DNA of 64,000 nucleotides from Rosistilla oblonga (GTDB lineage: Bacteria; Planctomycetota; Planctomycetia; Pirellulales; Pirellulaceae), in NCBI RefSeq assembly GCF_007751715.1, contig NZ_CP036292.1:2604001-2668000 (forward strand), in the 5' to 3' direction. This document shows, piece after piece, positions 43,185 to 52,613 of the stretch (position 1 is the first letter of the stretch; each line of letters starts with the position of its first letter). The position numbers and the translations under genes are program-made. A model generated the notes under the pieces. That model saw only the letters and a list, made by a program, of their open reading frames with translations, was not told where the DNA came from and searched no databases.

Positions 43185-45014
43185 CTATTCTTGCGGTTCG
43201 TCGCGGACGTTGAATTCCAACTTCCAGCGGCCGTCGCCATGAACCGCCACGCACCACAGTTCCAGAACGCCCAGTTCGGTGATGTTGGCATGGAATTTAA
43301 CCGGCACGTGCGATTCGGTCGCTCCATCGGCCAGCGTTAACGTCGCTTCCATCGGATCGGTTTCGGTTAGTTCTGTGTCATCCCACCAATCCAATTGTTC
43401 GCCCGGCGTGTCGTCGGTGCGGACATTCGAACTGAAGAACCGGAACCGAGCCGGTTTGCCGACAACCAGACCGATCTCGCCCGAAGGGACGTCGGTCTCG
43501 GTACCCTCTTCCATTCCAAAGGGAACCACGCAGAGCGCCTTCAGCGGACGTGGGGCTCCTGGAATCGCCAGCCCCGCGGTTTCGATGCCGACGTAATATG
43601 AACGGGCCGTGCCGCCGCGAATCCGCAGACCGCCACGCTGTTTGTTCAGCCCGTAGTAACAGGCGCCGCGAGCGACGGCGTGGTCGAGGTCGTGAACGCC
43701 CTGCAGCGGTTGGACCTTCGAATCGCCCGCGTCGGCGGACCAGCTGTTGACGATCTCCAGCATCCGATTGCGGAATCCATCGGCTTTGAAGACGCCGCCG
43801 TTGAACAACACAAAATCGGGAAGCGACACGCTGTCGCTCTCCGCCGCGGCGCAGTGATTGGAGACAAACGAGGCCAAGTGCCGCGTGATGCCCGGATCGG
43901 ATTCGAAGGGCAGTCCGATCTCTTGGAAGCCCGACGCGGCTTGCCGCTGCGGGACAGCATCTAATCCACACTTGGGAAGGAAGCCATCGACCAACAGCTG
44001 CGATATCGATTCGCGATCGACTTCGACACTCACCGTGCCGCCGATCAATTTGCTGCCGCGGCCAAGAACCGAGATCGTCTGTTTTTCGGAACCCTCGGGA
44101 GCCAGCAACGCCTCTTTCGCCGCGCGGCACGAATGCCACAGCGAGACCGATTGCCAAGGGTTTAGTTTCGTCTTCTTCTTGGCGAATTCCCCGGCCACGA
44201 CATGGGCCATCGTCAGATCCATGTTGTCGCCACCGACCAACAGATGATCGCCAACCGCTTCGCGTCGCAGCGTCAGATCGCCTCCGTCCTCGTCGACGGT
44301 GATCAGCGTCAGGTCGGTCGTACCGCCACCAACGTCGCAGACCAGCACGCGTTGGCCGACGGTCAACATCTTTCGCCACTGGTCGCCAACGACCGACAGC
44401 CAAGCATAAAACGCGGCTTGCGGTTCTTCCAGCAAAACAAAGTTGGCTGGCAGTCCGGCCGCGATCGCAGCTTCGCGGGTCAATTCGCGAGCGACAGGAT
44501 CAAACGATGCCGGAACCGTTAAGACGACTTGTTGTTGTTCGATCGGTGCGTCGGGGAACCGCTGCTGCCACGCCTGTACTAAATGCTGCAGGTACCGCTG
44601 CGAAGCGGTTACCGGCGAGATCTTCTCGACATCCTCGGGAGCTTGCCAAGGGAGGATCGGTTGGCGGCGATCGACACCGGTGTGGCAGAGCCACGATTTT
44701 GCAGCCCCCACGGTTCGGTCGGGAGCTTCGCCACCACGATCCCGGGCAAACTGACCGACAGCGTACGATTGATCCTTGCCCCAGGGAGCGTCCATGCCAC
44801 CGGCGGATCGCTCTGCTGCATTGGCCAGATAGACAAACGACGGCAGGCTGTCGCGTTCTTCGACGGTTCCGGCGGCGACCAATTGCGGAATCGGCAGCAA
44901 CTGGATCTCTGCCGCTTCCGAACTGCCCGCATTCGATTCGGGCTGAACCGGCGTGTAAGCCAGGACGCTGTTGGTCGTCCCGAGGTCGATACCGATGATG
45001 TATTTGGCTGTCAT
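43185..45014 (-). CDS. Hsp70-like protein (DnaK-type ATPase), truncated-substrate-domain class
   Basis: A 609-residue Hsp70 relative. The ATPase domain is clear: phosphate-1 motif IIGIDLGTTNSVLAY (residues 6-20), VLTVPASFDPVARELTREAA, and phosphate-2 LVCDVGGGTTDLTLI. The C-terminal domain is shorter and divergent from DnaK and lacks the usual lid. The ATG at 45014 overlaps the stop of the DUF2760 gene (ATGA). It is probably a dedicated chaperone working with that partner rather than the housekeeping DnaK; no dnaJ or grpE is near. Confidence 0.92.
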   Translation of the reverse strand: MTAKYIIGIDLGTTNSVLAYTPVQPESNAGSSEAAEIQLLPIPQLVAAGTVEERDSLPSFVYLANAAERSAGGMDAPWGKDQSYAVGQFARDRGGEAPDRTVGAAKSWLCHTGVDRRQPILPWQAPEDVEKISPVTASQRYLQHLVQAWQQRFPDAPIEQQQVVLTVPASFDPVARELTREAAIAAGLPANFVLLEEPQAAFYAWLSVVGDQWRKMLTVGQRVLVCDVGGGTTDLTLITVDEDGGDLTLRREAVGDHLLVGGDNMDLTMAHVVAGEFAKKKTKLNPWQSVSLWHSCRAAKEALLAPEGSEKQTISVLGRGSKLIGGTVSVEVDRESISQLLVDGFLPKCGLDAVPQRQAASGFQEIGLPFESDPGITRHLASFVSNHCAAAESDSVSLPDFVLFNGGVFKADGFRNRMLEIVNSWSADAGDSKVQPLQGVHDLDHAVARGACYYGLNKQRGGLRIRGGTARSYYVGIETAGLAIPGAPRPLKALCVVPFGMEEGTETDVPSGEIGLVVGKPARFRFFSSNVRTDDTPGEQLDWWDDTELTETDPMEATLTLADGATESHVPVKFHANITELGVLELWCVAVHGDGRWKLEFNVRDEPQE

Positions 45015-45571
45015 GCGATTTCCAATTCGATCGGTGCGATCACGCGATCCGATTCGGGGCTGCCCGACCAGCGAGGAAGCTCGCACTTCGCGGCCTTCCA
45101 GCCGTGATGGGCGATCGTTCCGCTGAAGGGAGCGGCTCCGTGGACGTTGCCGGTCAAACGGATCTGTCCCGGATCGACTTCCGCTGGCGTCTGCATCGAA
45201 TCCCCTTCTTCGGAATCGGTCAGCGGAGCGATCGCAAACATGCGGTCGAGCACTTTTTTCGTGTCGCGAAGGACGTCGCGAGCTGCCGCACCGACCTGTT
45301 CGTCGCTGTAAGCGTCCAGCGATTCTTGGACGAGGTCGACAAAGCGGGCTTCGCGCTGCAGCGCCGCCAACAAACCGATCGCATCGCTGCGCGTCGGTTT
45401 AGGTGGCGCAGGGGCTTGGGCTTTGGCCGGAGCTTCCGCTGGAGTCGATTGGGCCGCCGCCGGCGTCGGTTGATCGGCAGCCTCGCCGCTGGTCAGCCGT
45501 TGATACGCCGCCGCAGCTTCGCGGTTAGACAGGATCTTAAAGAACGCCTGGATGGCTAAACCGATGCTCAC
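45011..45571 (-). CDS. DUF2760 protein, partner of the Hsp70-like gene
   Basis: A 186-residue protein. An N-terminal helix (MSIGLAIQAFFKILSN), a Pro/Ala-rich linker (residues 36-58) and a conserved DUF2760 domain with DAIGLLAALQREARFVDLVQ and SDEQVGAAARDVLRDTKKVL. DUF2760 genes commonly sit next to Hsp70-like genes; the function is not established. It is cotranslated with the downstream Hsp70 by a four-base overlap. The gap of 112 bases to pgk leaves room for its own promoter. Confidence 0.88.
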   Translation of the reverse strand: MSIGLAIQAFFKILSNREAAAAYQRLTSGEAADQPTPAAAQSTPAEAPAKAQAPAPPKPTRSDAIGLLAALQREARFVDLVQESLDAYSDEQVGAAARDVLRDTKKVLDRMFAIAPLTDSEEGDSMQTPAEVDPGQIRLTGNVHGAAPFSGTIAHHGWKAAKCELPRWSGSPESDRVIAPIELEIA

Positions 45572-45683
45572 GGCAATACGTCTCCAATAAACCGACGGGG
45601 AGAATTCGTGGTCAGATTTCTATCAGCCGCCACGCGCGCGGTCCCCGACCGCGAACCGCACGCTAGCGTCGAACGAATGTAGC

Positions 45684-46868
45684 TTACGCTTCGTCCAAGA
45701 TATCGACAGCCTTAAACGCTTTGCCTTCGAGCATTTCCAAGCTAGCACCGCCACCGGTGCTCACGTGGCTGACCTTGTCGGCCAGACCGAACTGCTCGAT
45801 CGCCGCAGCGCTATCGCCACCGCCGATGATCGTCGTGCCGGGGCAATCGGCAACAGCTTGAGCAACGACGCGGGTACCGGCGTCGAACGGAGGCATTTCG
45901 AAGACGCCCATCGGCCCGTTCCAAACCACGGTCTTGGCCGACTTGATGATCTCGGCGTACATCACAGCGGTCTTCGGTCCGACATCAAAGCCTTCCCAGC
46001 CGTCGGGGATCTGCCCCGCATCGACAACTTGTTTGTTGCAGTCGCCCGAAAAAGCGTCGCCGCAGTGGGTGTCGACGGGAAGGACCAATTTGTCGCCACC
46101 CTTTTCGATCAACTCGCGAGCCAAATCGACTTTGTCCTTTTCGACAAGGCTGCCGCCGACTGCGCCGCCGCGAGCCAACGAGAAGGTGTAGGCCATCGCA
46201 CCACCGATCAAGATCTTGTCGCAGACCGACAACAGGTTGTTGATCACGTTGATCTTGTCGCTAACCTTGGCTCCACCCAGGATCGCCACAAACGGACGCT
46301 CGGGGCTGCTGATCGCATCGGCCAGGTATTGGATCTCTTTGGCGACCAGGTTGCCGACAACCTTGGGGCCGTCGATCTTTTGAGCGACTGCGTACATCGA
46401 AGCGTCGGTGCGGTGGCAGGTGCCAAAGGCATTGTTGCAGTAGATGTCAGCCATCGCCGCGATCTGGCCGGCGAAGGTTTCGTCACCCTTCTTTTCGCCT
46501 GGATTGAAACGCAGGTTCTCCAACAGAACGACGTCGCCATCCCCCATCGCAGCCACTTTGGCTTTGGCATCTTCGCCGACGGTGTCGGTAGCAAAAGCAA
46601 CGGGTTTGCCCAGCAGTTCGCTCAACCGCGCCGCGGCGGGAGCCAAGCTGTATTTGCTGTCGCTGGCATCGCCACTGGGACGGCCCAAGTGGCTGCCGAG
46701 GATCACGCGGCCGCCACGATTGACGATCGATTGGATCGACGGCAACGCCATCCGGATCCGGCGGTCGTCGGTGATCTTCAGCGAATCGTCCAACGGCACG
46801 TTGAAGTCAACTCGCATAAAGACTCGTTTTCCCGCCACATCGATATCTTCGATACTTTTCTTGGCCAT
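45684..46868 (-). CDS. pgk: Phosphoglycerate kinase
   Basis: A 394-residue cytosolic glycolytic enzyme that converts 1,3-bisphosphoglycerate and ADP to 3-phosphoglycerate and ATP. Signature [20 protein letters not shown] matches the family; the nucleotide-binding [12 protein letters not shown] and the C-terminal [13 protein letters not shown] loop are present. The GGGDS replaces the more common GGGDT, a conservative change. Length is typical. It is divergent from the secreted protein at 47157. Confidence 0.98.
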   Translation of the reverse strand: MAKKSIEDIDVAGKRVFMRVDFNVPLDDSLKITDDRRIRMALPSIQSIVNRGGRVILGSHLGRPSGDASDSKYSLAPAAARLSELLGKPVAFATDTVGEDAKAKVAAMGDGDVVLLENLRFNPGEKKGDETFAGQIAAMADIYCNNAFGTCHRTDASMYAVAQKIDGPKVVGNLVAKEIQYLADAISSPERPFVAILGGAKVSDKINVINNLLSVCDKILIGGAMAYTFSLARGGAVGGSLVEKDKVDLARELIEKGGDKLVLPVDTHCGDAFSGDCNKQVVDAGQIPDGWEGFDVGPKTAVMYAEIIKSAKTVVWNGPMGVFEMPPFDAGTRVVAQAVADCPGTTIIGGGDSAAAIEQFGLADKVSHVSTGGGASLEMLEGKAFKAVDILDEA

Positions 46869-47156
46869 TGTTCGTTCTCGTGAATTGGTTCTTGTGGAAG
46901 CAGTGGGATCGTCGCCGACACTCGCTTGAAAAATGCTATCTCAACGGACTGATTATCTTGATCTTGGGCCACCTGTCGAGGGCGTACAAATAGCTAGCCT
47001 GAGCAAATCAGGCAGCTTGCGGGAACCTTTCCGGCTGGCATTCGACGGCTTCGCAGGATTGTCTGAACTTGAGGCCCCTCGGTAGACGAATAACCCATAA
47101 AGACGGCAGATTCGTAGTGGACGGATCGGCCAATTGCAGCCGCTTTGGGACGCGAA

Positions 47157-48155
47157 ATGCCGATGCCTGTTCGCCGGTTCACAACCGTCCTGCTGTATGT
47201 CGTCTGCTGCTTGATGCTACTTGCCGGCCCCGTCCAAGGACTGGATTTCGGCGACAAAAGGGCTGAACGGGAGGCAGCGATCGCAGCATTACCGCTCGAT
47301 CGCTTGACGCAGACCGCTCGAAAACGCGTGGAACAAATCATCTCGCATCCGACGATGTTTCGTCGCTTGCCGACCCAGGGGATGGATTGTGACCGCGATA
47401 TGTTTTTGTTTCTGGTGCGACACCCCGAAGTGCTCGTCGGAATTTGGGACGTGATGGATATCACCCAAGTTCAGATGAAGCGGACCGGTCCCTACAACTT
47501 GGTCGCCAGCGATGGCCAGGGGACAACATGCGAGATCGAACTGATCTACGGCGACTCGCAGACCCATCTTTATATAGCCCGCGGTAAATACGAGGGCTCG
47601 ATGGTCGCCAAACCGCTGACCGGCAGCGGCGTCTTTGTCCTGCACAGCAGTTACGCCCGCAGCAGTCGAGAGCGGGAGACGATCGGCGGACGGATGGATG
47701 TCTTCTTGGAACTCGACAGTCTCGGTGCCGACCTCGTCGTTCGCACCCTGGGACCGTTGATCGGTAAATCCGCCGACCATAACTTCATCGAGACGGCGAA
47801 GTTCATCGCCCAGATCTCGCAAGCTTCGGAAGTGAATCCCGAGGGGGTCAAGAAACTGGGGCTGCAGTTGCCTCAGGTTAGCGAGCCGGTGCGGTCGGGC
47901 TTCATCGACACCGCGATCGCTGTCGGACGCCGTAACGGGAACACGATCGCCGATGAACCTCCGATCGCCATGAACGATTCACCGCTTGGGCGGACTCTCG
48001 ATGGCAAGCCGGCTGTCGAAACCAAAGTTCCAACGCCCGTTCCGGTACGCGTCGCTTCGAGTCGCCCGGCCGCGATCGACGCCGATCAAGACGCCGTCGA
48101 TCGTTATGACAACCCGGTGCAACCGCGCAAGCTGGGCATGAATCTGCGTCGCTAG
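47157..48155 (+). CDS. Secreted protein of unknown function
   Basis: A 332-residue exported protein. The signal peptide is residues 1-26 (RRFTTVLLYVVCCLMLLAGP, VQG). The mature part begins with a basic helix and contains RLPTQGMDCDRDMFLFLVRH and IWDVMDITQVQMKRTGPYNL, with a Pro-rich basic tail (residues 285-332). I do not recognise the family; it reads like a conserved planctomycete hypothetical. I choose ATG 47157; TTG 47145 and ATG 47163 are possible. It is followed by a strong hairpin and is divergent from pgk. Confidence 0.82.
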   Translation: MPMPVRRFTTVLLYVVCCLMLLAGPVQGLDFGDKRAEREAAIAALPLDRLTQTARKRVEQIISHPTMFRRLPTQGMDCDRDMFLFLVRHPEVLVGIWDVMDITQVQMKRTGPYNLVASDGQGTTCEIELIYGDSQTHLYIARGKYEGSMVAKPLTGSGVFVLHSSYARSSRERETIGGRMDVFLELDSLGADLVVRTLGPLIGKSADHNFIETAKFIAQISQASEVNPEGVKKLGLQLPQVSEPVRSGFIDTAIAVGRRNGNTIADEPPIAMNDSPLGRTLDGKPAVETKVPTPVPVRVASSRPAAIDADQDAVDRYDNPVQPRKLGMNLRR

Positions 48156-48223
48156 CCGAAGCGGTTGCGAAATAGCGGCCACTGGTGCCAGGCTTCGTCG
48201 GTTGCTGCGTTCTTAAACGAAAA

Positions 48224-48249
48224 GATCACGCGACCGGAGTCGCGTGATC
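48224..48249. terminator. Perfect 11-base-stem hairpin between convergent genes
   Basis: GATCACGCGAC (48224-48234) pairs with GTCGCGTGATC (48239-48249) around a four-base CGGA loop, followed by TGTTTG. It suits a bidirectional terminator for the secreted protein and the peroxidase. Confidence 0.75.
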
Positions 48250-48307
48250 ATGTTTGAGTGACCACATTGCGTGGCCACATTACGTGGCCACAATTTTCAA
48301 CTTGTCG

Positions 48308-49552
48308 CTATTCGGGCAGGCGGTTTTCTTCGACCTTCGGGAACGGACCGGTCAGCCCTTCTTTCATGAACGCGACCACATCCTTCTCCTCTTGCTCGGT
48401 CAGGTTCAGCGGCTTGACCTTGTCGCTCAACCACGGGTTCTTGTGCCCGCCCTTGTTGTACCAAGCGACGACTTCTTCGAGCGTCTTTTGGCTGCCGTCG
48501 TGCATGTAGGGTTCCGACAAGGCGACGTTGCGTAGCGTCGGCGTCTTGAACGCTCCCTTATCCTTCTCTTCTTTCGTCACGACGTAACGTCCCAGATCGG
48601 GATCGTCCACTTCCATTCCGACGCCCAAGTTGTGGTACTGTTCGTCGGCGAAGTTACCGCCGGCGTGGCAGAGTGCACAATTCGCTTTGCCGAAGAAGAG
48701 CGTCATGCCGCGCTGCGCCGATTCGCTCATCGGGTGCTTCTGAGCCGCTGCGACCATGTCGTCGTATTGCTTCGCCAAATCGGGATCTTCGCTTCGCAAA
48801 GCGTCCATGTCTTCCAGGTCCAAGGCGAAGACCTCTTTGAATTTCGCCAGCGGATTCCAGTAGTCGTAGGGAGCCGGGCCGGTGACGATCGCTCGTTCAA
48901 ACGACGCCAATGCCTTGCCGACATTGTCGATCGTCACGCCGTCGTCGAAGATCGCTTTGAACTGCATTGCGTAGCCCGGAATCGCTCCCACGCATTCGAT
49001 ACACGCGTCGTGTGTGTTCCCCATCTCGATCGGGTTGGCGATCGGTCCGACAGCCTGTTCTTCCAGCGAAGCGGCACGGCCGTCCCAGAACTGAGCCTTG
49101 CTGAGGATCCGGTTGTAACTGATCGGTGAGTTCCGGTTGCCGGTCTGACCGCCGACGCCGACACCAAACTGAGTCTTGGCGCCGTAGCCCTCGCTGGGAC
49201 TGTGGCAGCTGGCACAGCTGATCGTTTGGTCGGACGAGAGTCGCGCGTCGAAGTAGAGCTGGCGGCCGAGTTCGATCTTGGCGCGAGTCAGCGGATTGTC
49301 TTCGGGAATCGCCAGGTTGGCGGTCGATGCGTCCAAGCCCTTGGGCAGACTGACCTCGAGCGTCACGTGGTTTTCCGGCTTGGCCAACCAGGCCTCGATC
49401 TCCGCTTCTTTCAGCGGGCCCTCTCCGGGAATTCCCGTCAGCAATCCATCCTCTCCCAAGTTCACCCGCGCCGATTTGGGTTGTTCGGCTTGCAGGACGA
49501 GTCCGCTGTGCAGCAGCAATGTGACGATGAAGAAACGCGTGACCGGTCGCAT
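48308..49552 (-). CDS. Di-heme cytochrome c peroxidase (MauG/CcpA family)
   Basis: A 414-residue periplasmic protein. ATG 49552 has GGAG eleven bases upstream and opens a signal peptide (MRPVTRFFIVTLLLHSGLVL); the longer frame is unsupported. Two heme c sites are CASCH (113-117) and CALCH (292-296); PYMHDGS holds the usual distal Met near the second heme. Such enzymes reduce hydrogen peroxide with electrons from small cytochromes or use it in cofactor maturation. An extra N-terminal ~60 residues precede the first domain. A possible promoter lies at 49680-49688. Confidence 0.95.
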   Translation of the reverse strand: MRPVTRFFIVTLLLHSGLVLQAEQPKSARVNLGEDGLLTGIPGEGPLKEAEIEAWLAKPENHVTLEVSLPKGLDASTANLAIPEDNPLTRAKIELGRQLYFDARLSSDQTISCASCHSPSEGYGAKTQFGVGVGGQTGNRNSPISYNRILSKAQFWDGRAASLEEQAVGPIANPIEMGNTHDACIECVGAIPGYAMQFKAIFDDGVTIDNVGKALASFERAIVTGPAPYDYWNPLAKFKEVFALDLEDMDALRSEDPDLAKQYDDMVAAAQKHPMSESAQRGMTLFFGKANCALCHAGGNFADEQYHNLGVGMEVDDPDLGRYVVTKEEKDKGAFKTPTLRNVALSEPYMHDGSQKTLEEVVAWYNKGGHKNPWLSDKVKPLNLTEQEEKDVVAFMKEGLTGPFPKVEENRLPE

Positions 49553-49912
49553 TGAGGATTCTCCGAGTTGAGTTGTCGATAGGGGAAAGCCAACAGGCGG
49601 CAAGATCAGCCTGGGACTGTGGGGAGGGGGTGGGAAGGTTGTGCAACCAAAGCAGGAAAGCTGCACAAGCTACTTTCAAATTATACCAGAAAAAAACTGC
49701 AGATAGTGATCCCAATTGACAGCCAGCGGGCGAAATCGAGTGGATCTTCGATGTTGGCTGCCGTTGCAATCGGTGGGAACCGCGCTGCCGTCGGTGCAAC
49801 CAGCTTTTCAGCATTCTGCCAACCGGCCCCCGACAGTTCCAAACGGCGAGTCAAACGCTGCAGGGAAATCAGGGGTTCAATTTGAGGTATCAGCCGGCAC
49901 AGCGTCCCGAAA
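49553..49912. other. 360-base gap upstream of the peroxidase
   Basis: No ORF is convincing. The gap contains the candidate promoter at 49680; nothing else structured was seen. Confidence 0.4.
49680..49688 (-). promoter_or_regulatory. Possible extended -10 promoter of the peroxidase gene
   Basis: On the minus strand the sequence is TGGTATAAT, a perfect TATAAT with the TGn extension, 128 bases upstream of the ATG. The -35 region is weak. Seen as a pattern; activity is inferred. Confidence 0.45.
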
Positions 49913-51607
49913 TCACTCCCCGTCGGTCAGGCCTAGTTGAGCCAGCCATTTGCGGCCCTTCGACTCCGGTTTCCCTTCGGCCTTGGTCGCTTCGCGCATT
50001 TCGGCCAGTCGCTGTTCGATGTCGATCCGTTCGCGAGCCAGTTTTGCCCGTTCCAACGAGACGTCGATCTCTGCCTGCCGCAACTTCTCTTCCCATTCGG
50101 CTTGGATCCGCTGCAGCTTGGCTCGTTCCTCTTGAATCAGTTCGTCCTGATCGAGCATCTGCAGAACCGCAGCTCCGCCGATCGCCATGTCGCCCGCCGC
50201 CATGCTCTGTTGTTCCAACAAGCACCGCAGTTCGGCGATCTCGGCATCGCGCTTGCTCAATTCGCGATCGGTCTTATCGATCACCTCTTCGATTTTCAGT
50301 CGCTGTTGCGCCAGTTCGCTGTCGTTTAGTTCGTCGTCTTCGGCGTTCAAACGCTGCAGCATATGTAGCTTCCGCTGCTCCCACGACATGCTCTCCAGCG
50401 AGACCTGTCCGTCGGTCCCCGCACCATCGACTTGGCTCGCCGCCAGCTTGGCCGCCAGTTCGCGATTCTGACTCCTCAGCTCCTCGATCTCGTCTTCCGC
50501 TTCGTCGCGGCGTTTCCTCAGCCCATCGACGGCAGCTTGCAGCGTCGCGTTTGCTTCGCCGCTATCGCCTGTCGTCTCCCGATCGGCTTCGATCGCTTGC
50601 AGCTTCTGCCGCGTCAGTTCCAATTCGGCTTCCAGTCGTCGGCAAGCATCGCGTTCCGCTTCGACATGCGCCAGCGCCCGCTTCAGATCCTCGTCCAGCT
50701 GCGCCCGCACCTCGGCGACAGCTTGTTCGCGTTCGGCATCCCACTGCGAACGCTCGTCGGCCAGCGACTGATGTTGATCGCGCTGCGACTGCAGATCGGC
50801 CAACGCCTGTTCCTGTTCGGCTGCGTGCTGCGACCGCAAATCGGCTAGCGATTGTTCCCGCTCGGCTTGGTGCTGCGACCGCAGATCGGTCAGCGCTTGT
50901 TCGTGTTCGGCTTCCAGACGAGAGCGCAGTTCAGCCAGCTTCTGTTCCTGCTGCTGAGCCTCTTGAACGCGGGCTTCGGCCAGCTTTTCTTCCAGCTGTT
51001 GTTCGTGCTGCGACGCCTGATCGGCCAACCGCCGTTCCAACTCGGCGTCGAACTCCTCCCGCACTGCATCGAGATCCATGTCGCCGGCGCGGCGCGCCAG
51101 TGCGACTTCGGCCCGCTGAGCTCGCAATTGTTGAGCGATCAGCCGCCGCTGCTGCGACGTCTTCGCCTGCCGCTGCTGCAGCTGTTGTTCTGCTTCGGCG
51201 ATCCGCTGCGCGTCGGCGTCCAACGCTTCGCTGCGTTCGAAGAGTTCCCGTTCGAGTTCTCGCAGCTCCTCTTCGCGCGGCTCCAGATCGCCTTGCATCT
51301 GAGCCCATTCGCTCTGCTGACGATGAAACTCCTGCTGTTTATCGTTCAGCTGAGTCAGCATCGTGTTGATCATGCAGAGCGATTGCAGCAGCGAATTGGA
51401 CATCTGCGGCGGCTCGGGGCTTTGCGCTCCGGCCAGATTCGCATCGATCGAATCGAAGAGATTGTCGGCCTGTTGCTCGGTCGTTGCCGCGTTGGCTGCA
51501 TTTGCATTGGGCGCTCGATCGACCTCGCGATCCGAACGTCCCTGATTGGCGACGTCCGAAGCGTTCGATAGCGGCTTTTGCTTTTTAATGCGTGACGAAC
51601 GAGCCAT
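49913..51607 (-). CDS. Long coiled-coil protein with 15-residue repeats
   Basis: A 564-residue cytosolic protein, nearly all helix from residue ~85 to ~545 and rich in Glu, Gln, Arg and Ala. Residues 224-311 contain six successive ~15-residue units, for example LTDLRSQHQAEREQS and LADLRSQHAAEQEQA, one of them shortened to 13. The basic N-terminus (MARSSRIKKQ) is followed by a disordered Asn/Ala stretch, and the end (GRKWLAQLGLTDGE) looks conserved. There is no signal peptide or membrane segment. The family is unknown; it could be a filament-forming or scaffold protein. It is divergent from csrA. Confidence 0.85.
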   Translation of the reverse strand: MARSSRIKKQKPLSNASDVANQGRSDREVDRAPNANAANAATTEQQADNLFDSIDANLAGAQSPEPPQMSNSLLQSLCMINTMLTQLNDKQQEFHRQQSEWAQMQGDLEPREEELRELERELFERSEALDADAQRIAEAEQQLQQRQAKTSQQRRLIAQQLRAQRAEVALARRAGDMDLDAVREEFDAELERRLADQASQHEQQLEEKLAEARVQEAQQQEQKLAELRSRLEAEHEQALTDLRSQHQAEREQSLADLRSQHAAEQEQALADLQSQRDQHQSLADERSQWDAEREQAVAEVRAQLDEDLKRALAHVEAERDACRRLEAELELTRQKLQAIEADRETTGDSGEANATLQAAVDGLRKRRDEAEDEIEELRSQNRELAAKLAASQVDGAGTDGQVSLESMSWEQRKLHMLQRLNAEDDELNDSELAQQRLKIEEVIDKTDRELSKRDAEIAELRCLLEQQSMAAGDMAIGGAAVLQMLDQDELIQEERAKLQRIQAEWEEKLRQAEIDVSLERAKLARERIDIEQRLAEMREATKAEGKPESKGRKWLAQLGLTDGE

Positions 51608-52001
51608 AAGTACTTTTGGGGAAGAGCCGAGCGGCGCTCGACTCTCGATCTGCATGGGAGAAGTGTTCCGACGATTTCGGGGAGATCATCTCTGTTTAAG
51701 TACGTTGTATAGCGTTGCACGTCAAAACTTCATGAGCCTCAGATCGCCGGAACGCCGCAGCGACCGGCGAGCGCTTCGTCAAAATCGAATCGACCGCGCT
51801 ACCCCCAACGATCCCACTCCCCCTTCAAGTTCCGCCCCGATCGGTTTCCCAAAATTGCAAACCGTTGTAAGAACGTCCAATCGCGCCGATCGCTCACCGG
51901 CCACCACGATCCCTCTGGACCAGCTTCCAAAAGAGCCAAACCCTTTACCTGAATAGACTTAGACGTCCCCGGAAGAAATGTTTAGCGATTCTGCCGCTGC
52001 T

Positions 52002-52018
52002 TTGGCACGCATTGTGCA
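52002..52018 (+). promoter_or_regulatory. Candidate sigma-54 (-24/-12) promoter of csrA
   Basis: TTGGCAC followed, ten bases after GG, by GC in TGTGCA: perfect -24 half and near-match -12 half. A start would fall near 52030, leaving a ~70-base leader. The element at 15722 is almost identical. Confidence 0.5.
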
Positions 52019-52035
52019 ATATCCCACCTTCGTTA

Positions 52036-52050
52036 CCGAGTACTACTCGG
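52036..52050. promoter_or_regulatory. 15-base palindrome in the csrA leader
   Basis: CCGAGTACTACTCGG is perfectly palindromic around a central C. It sits just after the predicted start, so it could be an operator or an RNA hairpin in the csrA leader. Confidence 0.4.
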
Positions 52051-52098
52051 AACGAGGTTTCAAACGGAAAGCTCTTCACTTAGGCAAAGGAGAATGCC

Positions 52099-52563
52099 AT
52101 GTTGGTTCTAACACGCAAAGCAAAACAACAAATTCGATTGGGCGACGACATCATCGTGACGGTGTTGCAAGTCAAAGGAAATTCGATCCGCTTGGGAATC
52201 GAAGCCCCCCGTGAGACGCGAGTTGTGCGAGGTGAATTGGAGTTCTACGAAGAGCAGCCCAAGAGCGAAGGGGCATCGGGATCCCGAAAGCAGCCGGAAC
52301 CGGCTGCCGTCGAAGCGAAGCCTGTCGCAGCCAAGCCGACCACGGCCGCTGGTCGATCGAGCGTTCGCGGCGCTTCGAAATCGAACGCCGCCGCGGTTCA
52401 AGTGCTGGGGCCGACGAAGCTGAAGATCCAGCAAAACTCGGCGGTCGCCACCCGCTTTCCGCGGACGGCTGAGCGAGGTCAGACCGTCGTCTCCGAAGTC
52501 AGCCCACTGAAACGCTTCATGCCCAAATCGATGGTGGAAGCTGTCGGGAACGTCTCGGTTTAA
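52099..52563 (+). CDS. csrA: Carbon storage regulator CsrA with long C-terminal extension
   Basis: The first ~50 residues (MLVLTRKAKQQIRLGDDIIV and on to ELEFYEE) are a complete CsrA: the RNA-binding strands LVLTRK and VRGELEFY with the conserved Arg are intact. CsrA binds GGA-containing mRNA leaders and blocks translation. Usual length is 60-80 residues; this one has 154. The extra ~95 residues begin with a Lys/Glu/Pro/Ala-rich linker and end in a more ordered segment (VSPLKRFMPKSMVEAVGN). The ATG has a strong AAAGGAG site. A hairpin follows the stop. Confidence 0.93.
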   Translation: MLVLTRKAKQQIRLGDDIIVTVLQVKGNSIRLGIEAPRETRVVRGELEFYEEQPKSEGASGSRKQPEPAAVEAKPVAAKPTTAAGRSSVRGASKSNAAAVQVLGPTKLKIQQNSAVATRFPRTAERGQTVVSEVSPLKRFMPKSMVEAVGNVSV

Positions 52564-52585
52564 GTGGTGGCGGCCTCCAGCGGTC

Positions 52586-52613
52586 GGCAATCCAGGAGGG
52601 ATTCCGGATTGCC
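52586..52613 (+). terminator. Hairpin after csrA
   Basis: GGCAATCC (52586-52593) pairs with GGATTGCC (52606-52613) around a 12-base loop, 23 bases past the csrA stop. No T-run follows. Confidence 0.45.

Larger units (their letters stand above)
51608..52098. other. 491-base divergent gap upstream of csrA
   Basis: No ORF recognised in the left part. The right part holds a sigma-54-like promoter, a 15-base palindrome and a strong AAAGGAG ribosome site at 52087-52093 before the csrA ATG. Confidence 0.55.
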
